Below, one piece after another: positions 7,605-9,997 of a DNA stretch of 9,997 bases. Made by a program: the position numbers and the translations under genes. Source of the stretch: Prevotellaceae bacterium UBA3646 (GTDB taxonomy: Bacteria > Bacteroidota > Bacteroidia > Bacteroidales > Bacteroidaceae); the NCBI GenBank assembly GCA_002373535.1, contig DFKL01000134.1, positions 1-9,997 on the forward strand. The letters are read 5' to 3'. Within the stretch, counting starts at the first letter, position 1, and every line of letters starts with the position of its first letter. The notes below the pieces were generated by a model, which worked only from the letters and a program-made list of their open reading frames with translations, was not told the origin of the DNA and ran no database searches.

Positions 7605-9017
7605 CTACTTCAGCGGAAACATAACAATCCATGTGAAAGCCAGTATGGCACCGACCACGCCGATGATACTGCCTACAAACAGCATGTGGCGCGTCGGGAC
7701 AAGGCCTGTAGATGATGCTATGGCATTAGGTGGCGTGGAAATAGGCAGCGTCATGGCCAGCGAGGCACTTAATGCCATATATACGAGCAACGAGGCGACA
7801 CCTCCGTATGGGGTGAGCGAGGATTCCACTGCGACGCCTAGCAATGCCAACATCGGCATCAGCAGATTGGCAGCTGACGTATTGGATATGAATGTGGAGA
7901 TAGCATATATCATAAGACCTGCGACGATAATTATCATCCATACTGCCCATGAAGAAAACGGAACTGCGCTGATGAGCATGGTGCCCAATCCTGTACGTTT
8001 GCATGCCGTACCAAGTGAAAGCCTCCGGCAACCATCCACAGCACTGCCCAGTCAATCCTGGCCAGATCATCCTTGTCAAAAATGCCTGTCGCAGAAAATA
8101 TGGCAACAGGAACCATTGCTACGGCGCTTGAATCGTAGCCTGTCCATTCACCGGTAATCCAAGATGGTGACGACAAACGTTGCGAGTACCATCCAATAGT
8201 CACGTCCATGCGGCTTGGAATCCTCGATATCTATTATTATCTTCTTTGACTTGAAAGGATAGAGCCACAGCAACAGTACCCATGCGAACAGCAACATCAC
8301 AAAGACATAAGGAACAAGGTGTAGCATCCATGTCTTGAAACCGATGTGGATACCCAACTCGGACAACTGTGCCAGTGCGATTGCATTAGGCGGGGTCCCT
8401 ATGGGGGTGCCTATTCCGCCCAGGTTGGCAGCAATCGGTATGGACAGAGCCAAGGCTATGCATCCCCTCTCGTCATGAGGCATTCGTTTAAGTACAGGCA
8501 CCATGAACGCAAACATCATCGCGGCCGTTGCTGTGTTGGACATGAACATGGAAAACATGCCGTTGAGCAGCAGGAATCCGAGCAAGACAAACTGGGGGGC
8601 GCCTGCCAAACATACGAAGCAGGTTCTTGGCAAGGAACGCATCCAGGCCGACTTTCCCGGCACAACCAGCCAATACGAAACCACCGAGGAACAATAGGAT
8701 TATCGGATTGGCAAATGATTCCATCAGTTCAACATGACCGGCGACCGTTCCCTCCACAAAACCGCCGTCTGGCAAAGGGGTAAGCAGGAAGCCCTCGTCG
8801 CTGACAAAAAAAGTAGCAAGGTAATGATACACACCGAGATTGCCCATGCCGGGATTATCTCCAGTATCCACATCATTGCCGCAAAGACGAATATTGCCAG
8901 TGAACGCTGCTGCAATATCGTCATGGAATCCAGGCCAATCCACGACATTGGCATTAAGCCGACGAAAAGTGTAAGGACGGCGACTGCCATCAAGCCTATC
9001 TGCTTTTTCCGAACCAT
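7605..9017 (-). pseudogene. DASS/SLC13 sodium-coupled anion transporter gene, broken by four single-base indels
   Basis: Read through in the best frames this encodes about 470 residues, the normal length for a DASS (SLC13) inner-membrane symporter of dicarboxylates, citrate or sulfate. Family hallmarks are all present: a first SNT motif (SNTATAAMM, about residue 160), GIGTPIGTPPNAIAL, a second SNT (SNTSAANLLMPM, about 378) and LPISTPPNAIASS. The SNT and TPPN motifs form the sodium and substrate sites. As read, the frame changes four times. One base seems missing in the T7 run at 8806-8812 and one is extra in the C6 run at 8594-8599. One is extra near 8161-8162, and one is missing near 8018-8020. 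The sum is zero, and outside the shifts no stop or lost motif is seen. The longest uninterrupted pieces are 8148-8684 and 7605-8039. The start at 9017 (MVRKKQIGLMAV) follows a putative -7 element by 36 bases; an in-frame ATG at 9056 lies within that element. It is either a young pseudogene or an error-rich patch of sequence. The substrate is not assignable. Confidence 0.85.
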
Positions 9018-9053
9018 ATTGAAATAATATCTGTATCTTTCCTTAAATATGCA

Positions 9054-9061
9054 CAAAGTTA
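9054..9061 (-). promoter_or_regulatory. Putative -7 promoter element of the DASS transporter gene
   Basis: TAACTTTG on the minus strand matches TAnnTTTG and would start transcription near 9047, about 30 bases before the ATG at 9017. The -33 region, about 20 bases upstream, is a T-rich stretch (CTATTTTTCC) without a clear TTG. It supports the 9017 start, because the longer in-frame start at 9056 overlaps the element. Confidence 0.5.
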
Positions 9062-9097
9062 GTCCCTTTTGAGGGGGAAAAATAGTTTCTTGTCTTG

Positions 9098-9130
9098 AAA
9101 AATTATCTTAAAGCAGACTCTAATCTGCCT
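9098..9130 (-). terminator. Weak terminator-like hairpin after the 100-residue gene
   Basis: On the minus strand AGGCAGA pairs with TCTGCTT (seven pairs, one of them G-U) around the loop TTAGAG at 9130-9111. It is followed about eight bases later by a T5 run at 9102-9098. It lies 29 bases after the stop of the upstream gene and before the transporter promoter, where a terminator is expected. The stem is short and the T-run is not adjacent, so efficiency is doubtful. Confidence 0.4.
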
Positions 9131-9159
9131 ATAAGACGGACTCGGCATGCCATGCCATA

Positions 9160-9462
9160 TCAATCATAGTATTCTATAGGCAATTCCTTGCTTATGTCTA
9201 GCTCTCTGCCATCGTCAAATATGTAAATCAGGTGCAAGCCTCTATAGACAGACGGAACCTTCAGCACATCCAACAGATGCCATCTGGGTGTTCCGAAATC
9301 ATACGAAGAACGGTCCAGGAGAATACGGTTTGATACATAGTCGAAGTGATAATAGCCTCCACCAAGGCATGAATCTCCTGGTTGCAGAAGATCACGATGC
9401 TGATTCACCATTCCAATGCGAATGTAACCGTCCATCGTTATTATGAACTTTGGCAATGCCAT
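9160..9462 (-). CDS. Hypothetical protein, 100 residues
   Basis: I do not recognise a characterised family. The product is a small soluble protein without signal peptide or membrane segment. It begins MALPKFIITMDGYIRIGMVN and includes GDSCLGGGYYHFDYVSN, then SSYDFGTPRWHLLDV, then YRGLHLIYIFDDGRELDIS, ending in an acidic tail ELPIEYYD. The many aromatic and beta-prone stretches suggest a compact mainly beta fold (inference). It resembles unnamed Bacteroidales proteins from memory, but no function follows. The gene starts 15 bases after the stop of the exonuclease gene on the same strand, so they are probably co-transcribed. The ATG at 9462 has no clear Shine-Dalgarno site; the ATG at 9435 (MDGYIRIG) is an alternative start. 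That it is a real gene is supported by the tight spacing and a sensible composition. Confidence 0.7.
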   Translation of the reverse strand: MALPKFIITMDGYIRIGMVNQHRDLLQPGDSCLGGGYYHFDYVSNRILLDRSSYDFGTPRWHLLDVLKVPSVYRGLHLIYIFDDGRELDISKELPIEYYD

Positions 9463-9477
9463 ATATGTGCAAAACTT

Positions 9478-9997
9478 TCAAACGGGAATATTTCCATCAG
9501 GAAATCGTTCCTTGATCTTGTTGTAACAATAATCTACGAGTTCTTTTGTTGCCATGACGTCATCCATGGCTCTATGTGAGTTTTCTCCCTTGAGATTGAA
9601 CTCTCTTATTAAATTTTTAAGTCTATAGGATTTTTGTAAAGGGAACAAATACTTTGCCAGGATCCTCGAATCGAAGAATTCGGGATGATCATCCTTGAAA
9701 GTATGCGTCATTGTATCTCGCTTCAAATTATTGTCCAATATGTTATAGTCAAATATTACGTTATGTGCTAAAAGAGGCCGCTTGTTTATAAACTCCAAAA
9801 ACATTTCCAATCCTTCCCTTCTGCCATATTTTTTATTCCTGGAATCGGCATAAGCCTTGACCATTGGATTTTCTATGTCTCCGAGATACTGAGGAATATT
9901 TTTTCCTTCATGCTTCTTTAGCATGATGTCGAACTTGCCGATTATCGTCCCGACTTTTACTACGACTGCAGCTATCTCGATTATGTCATCATCTTCA
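9478..9997 (-). CDS. DEDDh-type 3'-5' exonuclease (DnaQ-like), N-terminus beyond the window
   Basis: The frame is open to the window edge, giving 172 visible residues. The first, EDDDIIEIAAVVVKVG, match the strand just after the Exo I motif (DxE) of DnaQ/epsilon-type exonucleases, so the catalytic D and E of Exo I lie about 10-15 residues outside the window. Exo II is LLAHNVIFDYNIL (D83 in visible numbering). Exo III is NSHRAMDDVMATKEL, with H141 and D146 giving the DEDDh signature of a two-metal-ion DNA or RNA exonuclease. An ATG at 9924 is internal and not the true start. The coding sequence is strikingly AT-rich (for example TTATTAAATTTTTAAG at about 9605-9620) compared with the efflux genes, which may mean recent acquisition or simply low expression. 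It may stand alone or be the C-terminal domain of a larger protein such as a helicase; the window cannot decide. It shares an operon with the downstream 100-residue gene. Confidence 0.88.
   Translation of the reverse strand, partial: EDDDIIEIAAVVVKVGTIIGKFDIMLKKHEGKNIPQYLGDIENPMVKAYADSRNKKYGRREGLEMFLEFINKRPLLAHNVIFDYNILDNNLKRDTMTHTFKDDHPEFFDSRILAKYLFPLQKSYRLKNLIREFNLKGENSHRAMDDVMATKELVDYCYNKIKERFPDGNIPV

Noticed and set aside
7605..8943. Treating the five overlapping fragments of the transporter as separate small membrane-protein genes
   Set aside because: The fragments join end to end into one DASS protein with motifs in the right order and normal total length, and none has its own ribosome site or signal.
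9144..9151. Palindrome GGCATGCC after the 100-residue gene
   Set aside because: An eight-base palindrome has no loop, no partner site and no T-run; it is within chance expectation.

Overview
The window looks like chromosomal DNA of a Bacteroidales bacterium, with Prevotella or a close relative as the best guess. The reasons are three upstream sites matching the Bacteroidetes -7 promoter element TAnnTTTG, mostly weak or A-rich ribosome binding sites, a GGGtGRT/IscU-like gene pair typical of gut anaerobes, and transporters of the kind common in Bacteroidales. Every supportable gene lies on the minus strand, so transcription runs from high to low coordinates. I see no tRNA, rRNA, CRISPR array, insertion sequence or origin.

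Right end (9997 down to 9160). The C-terminal part of a DEDDh 3'-5' exonuclease enters from the window edge. After 15 bases it is followed by a 100-residue protein of unknown function. The exonuclease part in particular is visibly more AT-rich than the rest of the window. A weak hairpin (9111-9130) follows the pair.

Middle (9061 down to 7605). A promoter-like element precedes a gene for a DASS/SLC13-type sodium-coupled anion transporter. Both SNT motifs and both TPPN motifs are present, but as read the gene is broken by four single-base indels. Their net effect is zero, and there is no nonsense codon apart from the shifts. It is either a young pseudogene or a patch of poor sequence. A perfect 7-bp inverted repeat lies just beyond its stop.

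Centre (7502 down to 1684). A three-gene tripartite efflux operon in the order membrane-fusion lipoprotein, RND inner-membrane pump, TolC-like outer-membrane channel. Spacings are 48 and 6 bases and a promoter-like element sits directly upstream. Together the three products would form one envelope-spanning exporter. No dedicated regulator gene lies within the window, and the substrate cannot be read from sequence.

Left end (1640 down to 1). A well-formed promoter with both -33 and -7 elements precedes an IscU/NifU-like iron-sulfur scaffold protein with an unusual C-terminal extension. Nineteen bases later, behind a perfect AGGAGG, comes a GGGtGRT-family protein that runs off the left edge. 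The two are very probably co-transcribed. The role of the pair is not established, and it is the most interesting under-described biology in the window.

The clearest anomaly is the four-fold frameshifted transporter. I found no convincing evidence of a wholly new system.
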